Of a DNA stretch of 64,000 nucleotides, positions 1-8,813 are shown piece after piece. Position numbers and translations under genes: made by a program. The notes under the pieces are model-generated. The model saw only the letters and a program-made list of their open reading frames with translations, was not told where the DNA came from and searched no databases. Within the stretch, counting starts at the first letter, position 1, and each line of letters starts with the position of its first letter. Source of the stretch: Parafrankia elaeagni (GTDB taxonomy: Bacteria > Actinomycetota > Actinomycetes > Frankiales > Frankiaceae); NCBI RefSeq assembly GCF_000374165.1, contig NZ_KB893670.1:32705-96704 (forward strand). The letters are read 5' to 3'.

Positions 1-59
1 CCCCGACCGCCGGCGCCGCCGGGAGCGGGTCCGCCACGGGCCGCCCCGCACCCCCGGCG

Positions 60-917
60 TTGGGCGAGCAGGCGCACCCGGAGAGCCCCGTTGAAACCAC
101 CGTCGAGACCACCGAGGCGGCCGGTCCCGAGGCGGGTGCGGCTCCGGAGCGCAGCACCTCCCCGGACCGGGTCCGTGCCCGCGCGCTGTTCGCGCAGCTG
201 GTCTCGCTGCCGCAGGGCGACCCGGAGCGGGCCGCCGTGCGTGACCAGCTCGTCCGCATGCATCTCCCGCTCGTCGAGTACCTCGCCCGGCGCTTCCGAA
301 ACCGCGGCGAGCCCCTCGACGACCTGGTGCAGGTCGCGACGATCGGCCTCATCAAGTCGGTCGACCGGTTCGACCCCGAGCGCGGGGTCGAGTTCTCGAC
401 CTATGCCACCCCGACCATCGTCGGCGAGATCAAGCGCCACTTCCGGGACAAGGGCTGGGCCATCCGGGTGCCCCGCCGGCTCCAGGAGCTGAAGCTCTCG
501 CTGACGAAGGCGACCTCCGAGCTCTCCCAGTCGCTGGGCCGCTCGCCGACGGTCAGCGAGATAGCCCGCCACCTGGAAATGACCGAGGAGGAGGTCCTCG
601 AGGGACTGGAGTCGGCGAACGCCTACTCCGCGGTGTCCCTCGACGCGCCCGACTCCGGCGACGACGAGGCACCGGCCGTCGCGGACACGCTCGGCGTACA
701 GGACGAGTCACTCGAGGGCGTGGAGTACCGGGAGTCGCTCAAGCCGCTCCTAGAGAAGCTGCCGCCGCGGGAGAAGCGCATCCTGCTCCTCCGGTTCTTC
801 GGCAACATGACGCAGTCACAGATCGCGAACGAGCTCGGGATCTCGCAGATGCACGTGTCCCGCCTGCTGGCCCGCACACTGGCCCAGCTGCGCCGTGGGC
901 TGCTCGAAGACGGCTGA
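60..917 (+). CDS. SigB/SigF/WhiG-class RNA polymerase sigma factor
   Basis: Alternative sigma-70 factor that would direct RNA polymerase to stress or developmental promoters. Region 2 spans about residues 67-137 (FRNRGEPLDDLVQ, then DRFDPERG and FSTYATPTI), region 3 about 146-200, and region 4 about 225-280 with the helix-turn-helix near 250-270 (QSQIANELGISQMHVSRLL). This is the layout of the SigF group, which anti-sigma kinases of the RsbW type normally control; no such partner lies in the window. The reading frame stays open to the left edge, so the TTG used here is only the first start inside the window and the real N-terminus may lie outside. The first 35 residues are acidic and low complexity. 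Confidence 0.9.
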   Translation: MGEQAHPESPVETTVETTEAAGPEAGAAPERSTSPDRVRARALFAQLVSLPQGDPERAAVRDQLVRMHLPLVEYLARRFRNRGEPLDDLVQVATIGLIKSVDRFDPERGVEFSTYATPTIVGEIKRHFRDKGWAIRVPRRLQELKLSLTKATSELSQSLGRSPTVSEIARHLEMTEEEVLEGLESANAYSAVSLDAPDSGDDEAPAVADTLGVQDESLEGVEYRESLKPLLEKLPPREKRILLLRFFGNMTQSQIANELGISQMHVSRLLARTLAQLRRGLLEDG

Positions 918-1029
918 CCAGACCGACGACCGACCCCCGGGCCCGGGTCGGTCCAGCTCCGTGCCCTCTCCGTGCCCTCCTGGCCCCGGCTCGCCACCGC
1001 TCCACGGGCCGGTCTGGCACAGGCCGGGC

Positions 1030-1049
1030 AGGCCAGGCCAGGCCAGGCC
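1030..1049. repeat. 5-bp tandem repeat (GGCCA type)
   Basis: Four near-perfect copies of a 5-bp GGCCA unit lie in the 155-bp space between two convergent genes. No terminator with a T-run is seen there. Confidence 0.6.
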
Positions 1050-1072
1050 GGAGCTGCTGCCCGAGGCCGGAG

Positions 1073-1513
1073 CTACTGCTCCTGGCTGGCGCCGGGACGG
1101 GCATATCCCCCGCCGAGGGCGATCGCAACGATAATCATGATCGGCACCACGACCAGCGGTACCCCGTAGCCGTAGAGACCCCCCTGGAGCAGCCCCCAGG
1201 CAACAGGGAGGCACAGCACCTGGGTCACCAGCGCGGGTGAGCGGAACGCCTCCCGCCCGCGCAGCACACCCCAGGTGACGAGGCCGAGGCCGGCCGCGCC
1301 GACCAGCGCCAGCAGGCCGCCTGTCTCCGCCCGCCCGACGTCGTCGATGTCGGAGCCGAACCCCCGGACCACCAGCAGCACTCCGAGGCCGGTCAACACC
1401 ACCGTCTGGAGCCCGAGCAGCGCTCCCGCGACCAGCAGGGGCCGCGGCACGGCACGCGTCTGCTGCGCCGGACCGCCGCCCGGCTCCCCCGCAACGCCGC
1501 GGTTGGTACCCAT
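1073..1513 (-). CDS. Small four-helix membrane protein, unknown function
   Basis: A 146-residue protein I do not recognise. A polar N-terminus of about 22 residues is followed by four hydrophobic segments (about 25-50, 65-85, 95-112 and 113-137) and a short polar tail, so it is probably an integral membrane protein with both ends in the cytoplasm. No catalytic motif is visible. It converges on the sigma factor gene and is divergent from the lipid kinase gene, so it probably has its own promoter in the 128-bp gap. The ATG start lies just before the first helix region and fits. The call rests only on hydropathy and typical codon bias. Confidence 0.6.
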   Translation of the reverse strand: MGTNRGVAGEPGGGPAQQTRAVPRPLLVAGALLGLQTVVLTGLGVLLVVRGFGSDIDDVGRAETGGLLALVGAAGLGLVTWGVLRGREAFRSPALVTQVLCLPVAWGLLQGGLYGYGVPLVVVPIMIIVAIALGGGYARPGASQEQ

Positions 1514-1629
1514 CCGTCGAGATTACGTGCCCGCGGCCGCGGGCCCGCCACCCGGCCGCGCGGCGGCGCCGGGTCAGCACGGACGGTGTGAGAGTTTTCC
1601 CAGCCGACGCCCTGAATGACTGCGCAGGC

Positions 1630-1635
1630 TACCGT
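1630..1635 (+). promoter_or_regulatory. Leaderless -10 box (TACCGT) of the lipid kinase gene
   Basis: TACCGT is followed by six bases and then the ATG at 1642. This spacing puts the transcription start at or next to the start codon. Confidence 0.55.
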
Positions 1636-1641
1636 ATTGCC

Positions 1642-2709
1642 ATGCGCGGGCTGCTGGTCGTCAATCCGGTTGCGACCACCACTACTGAGCGGGTCCGCGA
1701 CGTTCTCGTCACCGCACTCGCCGCTGACGTCGACCTGGAGACGGTTGTCACCAAGGGCCGTGGCCACGGGGTCGAGCTCGGGGCCGACGCCCGTGAGATG
1801 GGTGTGGACGTCGTGATCGTCCTCGGTGGTGACGGCACCGTCAACGAGATCGTGAACGGCCTGGTGAGCAGCGGCCCGGCCGCCGGCGGCCCCGCGCTCG
1901 CCGTGGTTCCCGGCGGCAGCACGAACGTCTTCACCCGAGCTCTCGGGTACTCGTCGTCGCCGGTCGAGGCGACCGGCGAGCTGCTCGCAGCCCTGCGGGA
2001 GGGCCGCAGCCGCGAGGTGAGCGTCGGCCTGGCCCACTACGGCGACCAGCAGCGGTACTTCGCCTTCTGCCTGGGTGTCGGGCTGGACGCCGACGTGGTC
2101 GCCGCCGTCGAGCGGCGCCGGGAGAAGGGGCGGCGCAGCACCCCGGGGCTGTTCGTGCGCTGCGCGGTCACGGAGCTGCTGCGTCGGACCGGCCGGTCCG
2201 GCCCGACGATCTCCGTCAGCTCGACCGGCGGCGTGCCGGACCTGCGCGGAATCCTCGACGAGGCGGACGGCACTCCCGAGAGCGCGGCTCCCGCGGACGG
2301 TACGGGCCGCGAGGCCGGAGCCGCGTCCGGTGACGGCGGGTCGGTGGTGGGCGGTGACGGCGGCCGCGCACCGGTCGAGGTGTCGCTGGCGATCGTGTGC
2401 AACACCCGGCCCTGGACCTACCTGAACAACCGCCCGGTGGCAGCCTGCCCGGCCGCGTCCTTCGACACCGGGCTGGACCTGCTGGGCCTGCGTCGGGCGC
2501 GGCTCACCAGCGTGCTGCGGACCGGGCTGAAGATGCTCGGCGAGGACGCCGACCCGCGGGGCCGCAACGTCTACGGGCTCCACGACACGACGTCCCTCAC
2601 GCTGCGTTCCGACGAGCCGGTCGCCGTGCAGATGGACGGCGAGGTGCTGGGCCTGTTCACCTCGGTCGAGCTCACCCACCACCCGCGGGCCCTGCGGGTC
2701 ATCGCCTGA
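1642..2709 (+). CDS. Diacylglycerol kinase-like lipid kinase
   Basis: Member of the DAGK catalytic family (YegS/BmrU/DgkB type), which phosphorylates diacylglycerol or a related lipid with ATP at the membrane face. Seen: VVNPVA near residues 5-10, the nucleotide-binding GGDGT at about 62-66 followed by VNEIVNGL, a PGGSTN loop, and a C-terminal VQMDGE typical of the family. A Gly/Ala-rich insert near 210-245 looks like a flexible linker. The start is set at the ATG at 1642 because a TACCGT box sits six bases upstream; an upstream in-frame GTG at 1588 would add 18 residues that do not look like the family. A similar gene neighbours whiB1 in mycobacteria (recalled, Rv3218). Confidence 0.88.
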   Translation: MRGLLVVNPVATTTTERVRDVLVTALAADVDLETVVTKGRGHGVELGADAREMGVDVVIVLGGDGTVNEIVNGLVSSGPAAGGPALAVVPGGSTNVFTRALGYSSSPVEATGELLAALREGRSREVSVGLAHYGDQQRYFAFCLGVGLDADVVAAVERRREKGRRSTPGLFVRCAVTELLRRTGRSGPTISVSSTGGVPDLRGILDEADGTPESAAPADGTGREAGAASGDGGSVVGGDGGRAPVEVSLAIVCNTRPWTYLNNRPVAACPAASFDTGLDLLGLRRARLTSVLRTGLKMLGEDADPRGRNVYGLHDTTSLTLRSDEPVAVQMDGEVLGLFTSVELTHHPRALRVIA

Positions 2710-2740
2710 CCCAGGTCAGCAGGTCAGTACCCGCCCGCAG

Positions 2741-3604
2741 TCATCTCCCGAGTGCCGTGGTGATGCCGGCCGGGTCGTCGCAGATGATCCCGTCGACGCC
2801 GGCGTCACGCAGCTCGAGCGCCGCCGCCGGGTCGGTGACCGTCCAGGTGACCAGGCGGACGCCGGCCCGGCGTGCCCGCGCCACCGCGTCCGGAACGCCG
2901 TGGACGGCGGACACGTGCGCATGGAGCTCGGTGTGGCCGGCGGAGCGGACATAGGCGATTCCGCCGCTGACCGACATCCGGGGCATGGTGAGGAACGCGG
3001 TCGCGACCCCGAGGCCGGCGTCGCGGACCGCCTCGATCGCGAACCAGTCGAAGGATGACACCGTGATCCCCGGCTGGACCGCGGAGCCGGCACCCGGCTC
3101 ACCGCCGTTCGCCCGCGCGTCCGGCGTGGCTGCGGGATGCCACCGGGGTTCGGCGGCATCGCCGGTGGGGCTCTCGGCCGGGTCCAGCCGCCCGGGGGTG
3201 CCCGGACCCGGCTCCGGGGTGGTCGGACCCAGCTCGGGGAGGCCCCGGGCCCGCAGGAGCTCGATGAGCGCCCGGGCGGTGCGCTCCCGCGGCGCGTCGA
3301 AGTCGGGTTGACCCGGCTGGTTCTTGATCTCGAGGATGAGCCGGCCACGGCCGGCCCACACGTCCAGCACGTCGGTCAGTGCCGGGATCCCGCGGCTGGC
3401 CAGCTCCCTGGTCGACCGGCGGAGGACGGCGCGGCCACCGAGGCGCGGGAGCCGGGCGTCGTGCACACAGACCAGATCCCCGTCGGCGCTGCGCCGGATG
3501 TCGAGCTCCACGCCGTCGGCGCCGGCTCGTAACGCGGCGTCGACAGCCTCGACCGTGTTCTCGGGGCCAGGTGTCCGGCTGCCCCGATGGCCAAGAACCT
3601 CCAT
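2741..3604 (-). CDS. Glycerophosphodiester phosphodiesterase
   Basis: GDPD-family TIM-barrel enzyme that hydrolyses glycerophosphodiesters to glycerol-3-phosphate and an alcohol. The active-site signature is plain: HRG at residues 6-8, PENT at about 14-17, then ELDIRRSADGDLVCVHD carrying the acidic metal ligands and the second catalytic His. Later motifs EIKN and the closing VNTWTV-like segment (here LVTWTVTDP) also fit. At 287 aa the length is normal. A Pro/Gly-rich stretch near 135-185 interrupts the barrel more than usual and may be a surface loop. The ATG at 3604 sits directly before the HRG strand. No signal peptide is seen, so the enzyme is probably cytoplasmic. Confidence 0.87.
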   Translation of the reverse strand: MEVLGHRGSRTPGPENTVEAVDAALRAGADGVELDIRRSADGDLVCVHDARLPRLGGRAVLRRSTRELASRGIPALTDVLDVWAGRGRLILEIKNQPGQPDFDAPRERTARALIELLRARGLPELGPTTPEPGPGTPGRLDPAESPTGDAAEPRWHPAATPDARANGGEPGAGSAVQPGITVSSFDWFAIEAVRDAGLGVATAFLTMPRMSVSGGIAYVRSAGHTELHAHVSAVHGVPDAVARARRAGVRLVTWTVTDPAAALELRDAGVDGIICDDPAGITTALGR

Positions 3605-4243
3605 CGCTCCATCCTGCACGGACTGTTCCCCGCCCTTCCACCGCAGCATCACCGCCACGCACGGTGACCTTCGGGCGATTCCATCGGTGGCGGCAGCCCG
3701 CCGGGCCGGCCCGGCGGGACCCCCGCGCGCACCGCACCGCACGATGCGCCAGAATGGCCCCTACGCCTCCAGAATCAACACCAAAGCGACAACACAGCAC
3801 AGAATGACCAGGCGGCATGGCCGCCAGATGAACGTCGCCGAGCGCTCGCGCCTCGGCCGACGTTCGGGCACCCCACAACGGTCCAACATGATCCGGAGAG
3901 CCTGGAAGTGCCGACAGCCACGGGATTCCCTCCCGATGGCCAATGCCCGATGGGCAGTCGCGTCACCCGTGGTCCGGCCGTGTCCCTGGCGGACAGGGAC
4001 CGGCCAGAACCGCCGTCACACCACAGGTAGGTTCTTGCGCCCCTGCCCGTTCCGGTGGGAGGGTGGCGAATGTCCGAGGTAGATGCACGTGCACCTGGGA
4101 CCACGCGCATGCACTCGCACCAGCCCCCGCCGCCGCGCCCGACGCGACATCCAGAATTTTCTTTCGGGACGCGACGCAACCAAGGCGGCTCACCGAGCGT
4201 CTGATGTGCAGTGTGGTCCGAGACGAGAGAGGGAGTAGTACGC
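3605..4243. other. Divergent intergenic region, gdpd / whiB1
   Basis: 639 bp with no gene I can support. It carries the promoters of two divergent genes and is relatively A/T-rich for this DNA around 3775-3800 and 4150-4170. A strong hairpin lies at 3976-4005 in what would be the whiB1 leader. A TAGGTT hexamer at 4027-4032 could be a -10 box, but no convincing -35 goes with it. Confidence 0.5.
3976..4005 (+). promoter_or_regulatory. Hairpin in the whiB1 upstream region
   Basis: GGCCG then (one bulged T) GTCCCTG pairs with CAGGGAC-CGGCC across a 5-nt loop: 12 base pairs in total. There is no T-run, so it is a leader structure or a factor-assisted terminator rather than a classic intrinsic terminator. 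It lies about 240 bp upstream of whiB1 and cannot be the 3' end of the leftward gdpd. Confidence 0.4.
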
Positions 4244-4492
4244 ATGGACTGGCGCCACCGAGCGCTCTGCCGTGACGAGGATCCCGAGCTCTTCTTCCCG
4301 ATCGGTACGACCGGTCCGGCAGAACGCCAGGTCGAAGAAGCGAAGGCCGTCTGCAGGCGATGCGCGGTCACGAGTGACTGCTTGAACTGGGCTCTGGACA
4401 CCGGGCAGGATTCCGGGGTCTGGGGTGGGCTGAGCGAGGACGAACGACGGGCGCTGAAGCGTCAGGTTCGCCTCCGGGTCCGCACCGCCTGA
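4244..4492 (+). CDS. whiB1: WhiB1/WblE iron-sulfur transcription factor
   Basis: 82-residue WhiB-like protein that binds a 4Fe-4S cluster and in WhiB1 partners the primary sigma factor and senses nitric oxide. The four cluster cysteines are C9, C37, C40 and C46 in the pattern C-x27-C-x2-C-x5-C, followed by the GVWGG turn at 58-62 and a basic C-terminal tail. The N-terminus MDWRHRALCRDEDPELFFP is diagnostic of the WhiB1/WblE branch rather than WhiB7 or WhiD. The ATG at 4244 is preceded by GAGAGGGAG about nine bases upstream; an in-frame GTG at 4211 lacks this. It lies between the lipid kinase/GDPD genes and pdtaS, the order I recall from M. tuberculosis. Confidence 0.93.
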   Translation: MDWRHRALCRDEDPELFFPIGTTGPAERQVEEAKAVCRRCAVTSDCLNWALDTGQDSGVWGGLSEDERRALKRQVRLRVRTA

Positions 4493-4985
4493 GCCTGGGC
4501 CCGAACCGCCCGAGCCTGTTGGCGCCCTACCCGGGGCGGCACCAAGCCGGACGGCGACAGCACCGAACTGGCCCACCGCCGGTGGGCTGATCACAACCGA
4601 ACAATGATCGTGAACAGCCGTTCCGCGCACGAACGAGCCCGGCCGACGCCTCGCTGCAACGAGGTGCTCCGTGCCCGTTCCCGCGGAGTGGGTTCCGTGC
4701 GCGCTCAACGCGGACGGCACGAGAGGTAACACCATCGGCCGCTCTGTCCGCTGGTCCGCCGTTGCACCACGTGCGGGCTCGGACGGAGCGGCCGAAAAAT
4801 CGTCCGGATCCCCGCCTTCACCGTCTGTGCCGCCTGCGGCTGATCGACCCGAGGCACCCGCACCATCGGAGGCAACGAACCCGTTCCAGCCGTCCGCGGG
4901 AGACGACGCAACCAGCGCACGTCGGCGGCGGTCAGAGGGCACGCCGGGTCTCATACCCGCCCATGCAAGCCCCAAACACGCAACC
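4493..4985. other. Convergent intergenic region, whiB1 / pdtaS
   Basis: 493 bp between two convergent genes. The only structure I see is the GCCCACC-GCC-GGTGGGC hairpin at 4571-4587. Long open frames crossing this region on + are antisense shadows of the kinase gene. Confidence 0.5.
4571..4587 (+). terminator. Candidate terminator hairpin after whiB1
   Basis: A perfect 7-bp GC stem with a 3-nt loop lies 79 bp after the whiB1 stop. It lacks a T-run, as is common in high-GC actinobacteria, so its role is inferred. Confidence 0.35.
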
Positions 4986-6455
4986 TCAGGAAAGTGGAAT
5001 CGACAGCAGGGCCTCCGTCCCCCGGGCCGGACCGGCCTGCAGCCGGATCGTCCCGCGCATCTCGCCGAGCACGAGCTGCCGCACGATCTGCAGGCCCAGC
5101 CGCGGCGAGTGCTCGAGCTGGAAGTCCTCCGGCAGGCCCGCCCCGTCGTCAGCGACCACGACGTCGAGGCGGTCCAGCTCCCGCCGGACGCGGAGCTCGA
5201 TCGCCCCGGCCGATCCATCGAACGCATGTTCGACAGCATTCTGCAGAAGTTCCGAAAGCACAAGGGCCAGCGGCGTGGCGAGCTCGCCGGGCAGCTGCCC
5301 GAACGATCCGGTGCGCCGCGTCGTGGCGCGTGTCCCGGTCGAGGCGAGGTCGACCGTCACCGAGGTGATCTGGTCGGCGATCTCGTCGAACGGCACGGAC
5401 TCGCCCAGCGTCTGCGAAAGCGTCTCGTGGACGACCGCGATCGAGGTGACCCGCCGCACGGACTCCCGCAGGGCGTCCCGTGCCTCGTCCGCCTTCGTCC
5501 GCCGCATCTGCAGGCGCAGCAGAGCGGCCACCGTCTGCAGGTTGTTCTTGACGCGGTGATGTATCTCACGGATCGTCGCATCCTTGCTCAGCAGCTGGGC
5601 CTCCCGGCGCCGCAGCTCCGAGACGTCCCGCACGAGGACGAGCACCTCCCGGATCGCGCCGGGGTACAGCGGGATGGCGCGCAGGAGCACCACCGTGCTG
5701 CCCACCTCGAGCTCGACCTCGACCGGGCGCCGCCGGCTGATCGCATGCCACACCGCGGGCGTCGTCGCCGGCAGGTTGAGGGCGCGGTGCACGGTGCGCA
5801 GGTCCTCACCGGTGACGTTCCCGGTGTAGCCGAGGCGGCGGTAGGCGGACAGCGCGTTCGGGCTGGCGAAGATGACCTTGCCGGCACCGTCCAGTCGCAT
5901 CATGCCGTCGCCCACCCGGGGCGGTTCCGGAAACTCCGCCGAGCCCGCGCGGAACGGAAAGGCACCCTCGGCGATCATGAGCGCCAGGTTGTTCGCGGCC
6001 TGGAGATAGGCCGATTCCAGCGCGCTCGGCGTGCGGGTCGTCGCGAGGTTGGTGTCGCGCGCCAGCACGGCGATCACCCGGTCGCCGTGGCGGACCGGAA
6101 TCGCCTCGGTGCGGACGGGGACACCGCCGTCCCACTCCGGCTCGCCCTCCCGGGCGATGCGGTGCTCCCGCCAGGCGTTCTGGACCACCCACCGGTTGAT
6201 GACGACGCTGCCCACCTCGTCGTTGTGGTAAGCCGTCGGACCGGTGGTGGGCCGTACCTGCGCCACGACCTGGAACTCCATGCCGCCGGCATGGCCGGCC
6301 CGAACCGCGCCGGACCGCACGGGCACGAGCAGCAGCAGGTCGGCGAACGACAGGTCGGCCAGCAGCGCCCAGTCCTCGACGAGGGCATGGAGGTGGTCGA
6401 TGTCGTCGCCGGCGAGATCAGTACTCGCCCGCAGGGCGTCGGCCAGGGTTCCCAC
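4986..6455 (-). CDS. pdtaS: PdtaS-like cytosolic sensor histidine kinase
   Basis: 489-residue two-component kinase that normally phosphorylates an ANTAR-domain response regulator (PdtaR). Layout: N-terminal GAF-type sensor (about 1-165; the LADLSFADLL and VAQVRPTTGPTAYHNDE segments are typical of PdtaS), a PAS domain (about 185-285), the HisKA_2 box with EIHHRVKNNLQTVAALLRLQ and the phospho-acceptor His at about 299, then an HATPase domain with LSELLQNAVEHAF and VVADDGAGLPEDF. No membrane segment is present, in line with a soluble sensor. The GTG at 6455 is chosen because the family N-terminus (GTLADAL...) begins there and a CAGTCT box lies seven bases upstream. It is divergent from bioF. No PdtaR is present, but a GAF-ANTAR protein lies at 48.6-50.1 kb. 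Confidence 0.9.
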   Translation of the reverse strand: MGTLADALRASTDLAGDDIDHLHALVEDWALLADLSFADLLLLVPVRSGAVRAGHAGGMEFQVVAQVRPTTGPTAYHNDEVGSVVINRWVVQNAWREHRIAREGEPEWDGGVPVRTEAIPVRHGDRVIAVLARDTNLATTRTPSALESAYLQAANNLALMIAEGAFPFRAGSAEFPEPPRVGDGMMRLDGAGKVIFASPNALSAYRRLGYTGNVTGEDLRTVHRALNLPATTPAVWHAISRRRPVEVELEVGSTVVLLRAIPLYPGAIREVLVLVRDVSELRRREAQLLSKDATIREIHHRVKNNLQTVAALLRLQMRRTKADEARDALRESVRRVTSIAVVHETLSQTLGESVPFDEIADQITSVTVDLASTGTRATTRRTGSFGQLPGELATPLALVLSELLQNAVEHAFDGSAGAIELRVRRELDRLDVVVADDGAGLPEDFQLEHSPRLGLQIVRQLVLGEMRGTIRLQAGPARGTEALLSIPLS

Positions 6456-6462
6456 GGCACGC

Positions 6463-6468
6463 AGACTG
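6463..6468 (-). promoter_or_regulatory. Leaderless -10-like box (CAGTCT) of pdtaS
   Basis: CAGTCT on the - strand lies seven bases before the GTG at 6455. It departs from TANNNT only at the first base. Confidence 0.4.
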
Positions 6469-6515
6469 CCAGATGCCGTCCGTGGCGTGCCGGGCGGCCG
6501 GGCCGGAATGCACCG

Positions 6516-6521
6516 TACGCT
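6516..6521 (+). promoter_or_regulatory. Leaderless -10 box (TACGCT) of bioF
   Basis: TACGCT is followed by seven bases and the GTG at 6529. This decides the bioF start against an in-frame ATG at 6508, which lies upstream of the box. Confidence 0.55.
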
Positions 6522-6528
6522 CGCCGAC

Positions 6529-7917
6529 GTGACGCCCGATCCCACCCGCACCACGTCATCCGCCGCCCTGGTCGGCCCCCCGGACCCTCTGGCCAGCAGT
6601 GACGCGGACACGCTCGCCAGCGGCCCGCCCGTCTCGCCCGTCTCGCCCGCACCCGCCCCGGCTGGCACGACCGACCCGGCAGCGGCGTCGGATCCGCTCG
6701 GCTGGCTGGACGAGGCCGCGCGGCTGCGCGCGGCCGCCGGGCTGCACCGCGTGCTGCGCCCCCGTGCCCCCCGCGCCGCGGCGACAGCGGGGACGCCGAC
6801 GACACCGGGCGTTGCCGGCGGGCCGGTCGAGCTGCCGGTCCAGGGCTCCCTGCAGCCCTGGACCAACGGCGATCTGCTGCTCGACCTCGCAGGCAACGAC
6901 TACCTCGGCCTGGCCCGTCATCCCGAGGTGGTCGAGGGCGGAATCGCGGCGCTGCGTGCGTTCGGTGCCGGGTCGACCGGAAGCCGGCTGGTCAGCGGCA
7001 CCACCACCCTGCACGGGGAGCTGGAGGAGGCGCTGGCCGCGCACCTCGGCTTCTCCGTCGCGCTGGTCTTCTCCTCCGGCTACGCGGCGAACCTGGCGAT
7101 GCTGACCGTGCTCACAGGACCAGGTGACCTGGTCGTCTCGGATGAGCGCAACCACGCGTCGCTGGTGGACGCCTGCCGCCTCTCCCGGGCGGAGGTCCTG
7201 GTCACCCCACATGCGGATGTCGCCGCCGTCGACGAGGCGCTGGCCACCCGGGCCTGGCGGCGGGCGTTCGTCCTGACCGACTCGGTCTTCTCCGCGGACG
7301 GCGACCTGGCTCCGCTGCCGGCCCTGCATGCTGTCGCCCGGCGCCACGGCGCCGTGCTGCTCGTCGACGAGGCGCACGGGCTGGGGGTCGTCGGCCCGGG
7401 CGGGCGCGGCGCACTGGCCGCCGCCGGGCTGGCCGGTGAGCCGGATGTGGTCGCGACAGTGACGCTGTCCAAGTCGCTGGGGAGCCAGGGCGGGGCGGTA
7501 CTGGGGCCGGCGGCGCTGCGCGACCATCTCATCGACACCGCCCGCACCTTCATCTTCGACACCGGTCTGGCGCCCGCGTGCGCGGGTTCCGCGCTGGCCG
7601 CGCTGCGGCTGCTGACCGCACGGCCGGAGCTGCCCGACCAGGTCCGGCACCGGGCCAGGCAGATCGCCGAGGCGACCGGCGCTCCGGAACCGGCCGGGGC
7701 CGTGGTCTCCGTGGTGCTCGGAGATCCCGAGCGCGCCGTCGCGGTCGCCGCCGCCTGTCGGGAGGACGGGGTCGCCGTCGGCTGCTTCCGGCCACCGACG
7801 GTCCCACCCGGGACGAGCCGGCTGCGGGTCGCCGCCCGCGCCGACCTCACCGACGGGGACATCGAGCGCGCCGTCGGCGTGATCACCAGTGCCATCGCCC
7901 GGATCCCCGCACCGTGA
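6529..7917 (+). CDS. bioF: 8-amino-7-oxononanoate synthase
   Basis: PLP-dependent alpha-oxoamine synthase that condenses pimeloyl thioester with alanine, the first committed step of biotin ring assembly. Seen: the NDYLGLARHP substrate-site motif, the GAGSTGSRLVSGTT loop, VFSSGYAANL, LLVDEAHGLGVVG with the PLP-pairing Asp, and the Schiff-base lysine in TLSKSLGSQGG at about residue 315. Length is 462 aa, longer than the usual 385-400 because of an Ala/Pro-rich N-terminal extension of about 75 residues. First gene of bioF-bioD-bioB; its stop overlaps the bioD start by 4 bp (GTGA). bioA and bioC are absent from the window. Confidence 0.93.
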   Translation: MTPDPTRTTSSAALVGPPDPLASSDADTLASGPPVSPVSPAPAPAGTTDPAAASDPLGWLDEAARLRAAAGLHRVLRPRAPRAAATAGTPTTPGVAGGPVELPVQGSLQPWTNGDLLLDLAGNDYLGLARHPEVVEGGIAALRAFGAGSTGSRLVSGTTTLHGELEEALAAHLGFSVALVFSSGYAANLAMLTVLTGPGDLVVSDERNHASLVDACRLSRAEVLVTPHADVAAVDEALATRAWRRAFVLTDSVFSADGDLAPLPALHAVARRHGAVLLVDEAHGLGVVGPGGRGALAAAGLAGEPDVVATVTLSKSLGSQGGAVLGPAALRDHLIDTARTFIFDTGLAPACAGSALAALRLLTARPELPDQVRHRARQIAEATGAPEPAGAVVSVVLGDPERAVAVAAACREDGVAVGCFRPPTVPPGTSRLRVAARADLTDGDIERAVGVITSAIARIPAP

Positions 7918-8630
7918 GCGTGATTGTCGTCACAGGAACCGGGACCGGGGTGGGCAAGACGGTGGTGACCGCGGCGCTGGCGGCACTGGCCGCCGACCGC
8001 GGCAGCACGGTGGCGGTGGTCAAGCCGGCGCAGACCGGTGTGCAGGCCGGCGAGCTCGGTGACGTGGACCTGGTCCGCGACCTCTCCGGCGTCGACGACG
8101 TCCACGAACTCGCCCGGTACACCGACCCGCTCGCGCCGGTCAGCGCCGCCCGGCGGGCCGGCCTGCCCACCCTCGACCTGGCCACCGTCGCCGGAACCGT
8201 CCGGGAGCTGCAGGCTGACCGCCGGCTGGTGCTGGTCGAGGGCGCCGGCGGGCTGCTCGTCCGGTACGACGACGACGGTTCCACCCTCGCCGACCTGGCC
8301 CGTGACCTGCGGGCGCCGGTTCTGGTGGTGACGACGGCGGGCCTGGGCTCGCTCAACGCGACCGCCCTGACCCTGGAAGCCATCGCGCACCGCGGGCTGG
8401 ATCTGGCCGGCATCGTCATCGGCGCCTGGCCCGCCGAGCCGGATCTGGCCGCCCGCAGCAACATCACGGACCTGGAGCTGCTGGCTGCCCGACCGCTGGC
8501 CGGCGCCGTCCCGGAGGGCGCCGGCCTGCTCGACACCGCACGGTTCCGGGACGTCGCGCGCGCCTCGCTGGAACCAGCCCTCGGCGGCGCGTTCAACGCC
8601 GCACGGTTCCGCTCCCGGCACACTGCATGA
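7914..8630 (+). CDS. bioD: Dethiobiotin synthetase
   Basis: ATP-dependent enzyme that carboxylates 7,8-diaminononanoate to close the ureido ring and give dethiobiotin. The 238-aa product has the P-loop GTGTGVGKT at residues 8-16, the KPAQTG substrate motif, DLVRDLSG, PVSAARRAG, VEGAGGLLVR and VVTTAGLGSLN, all typical of BioD. The GTG start overlaps the bioF stop (GTGA), so the two are probably translationally coupled; upstream in-frame codons in the same frame lie inside bioF and are shadows. A 183-bp gap separates it from bioB. Confidence 0.94.
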   Translation: MSVIVVTGTGTGVGKTVVTAALAALAADRGSTVAVVKPAQTGVQAGELGDVDLVRDLSGVDDVHELARYTDPLAPVSAARRAGLPTLDLATVAGTVRELQADRRLVLVEGAGGLLVRYDDDGSTLADLARDLRAPVLVVTTAGLGSLNATALTLEAIAHRGLDLAGIVIGAWPAEPDLAARSNITDLELLAARPLAGAVPEGAGLLDTARFRDVARASLEPALGGAFNAARFRSRHTA

Positions 8631-8813
8631 CGGTGCCGCGGCCCCAGGACGGTGCCGGACGAACGACAGCGCCGGGCAGCGGCGACCGGCACCGGGCGGA
8701 CGCACGTCACAACACGCGCGCGAGCCCCGCGGATGACTGAACAATGGACACTCCAAGCCCGACCGGTGGACACCACCACGCCGCCGGCACGACCTCACGA
8801 TGAGGACCAACCT

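Noticed and set aside
4671-6602. A 643-codon open frame on + opposite pdtaS
   Set aside because: Antisense to the kinase; the product has no domain and reads as typical third-position-GC shadow.
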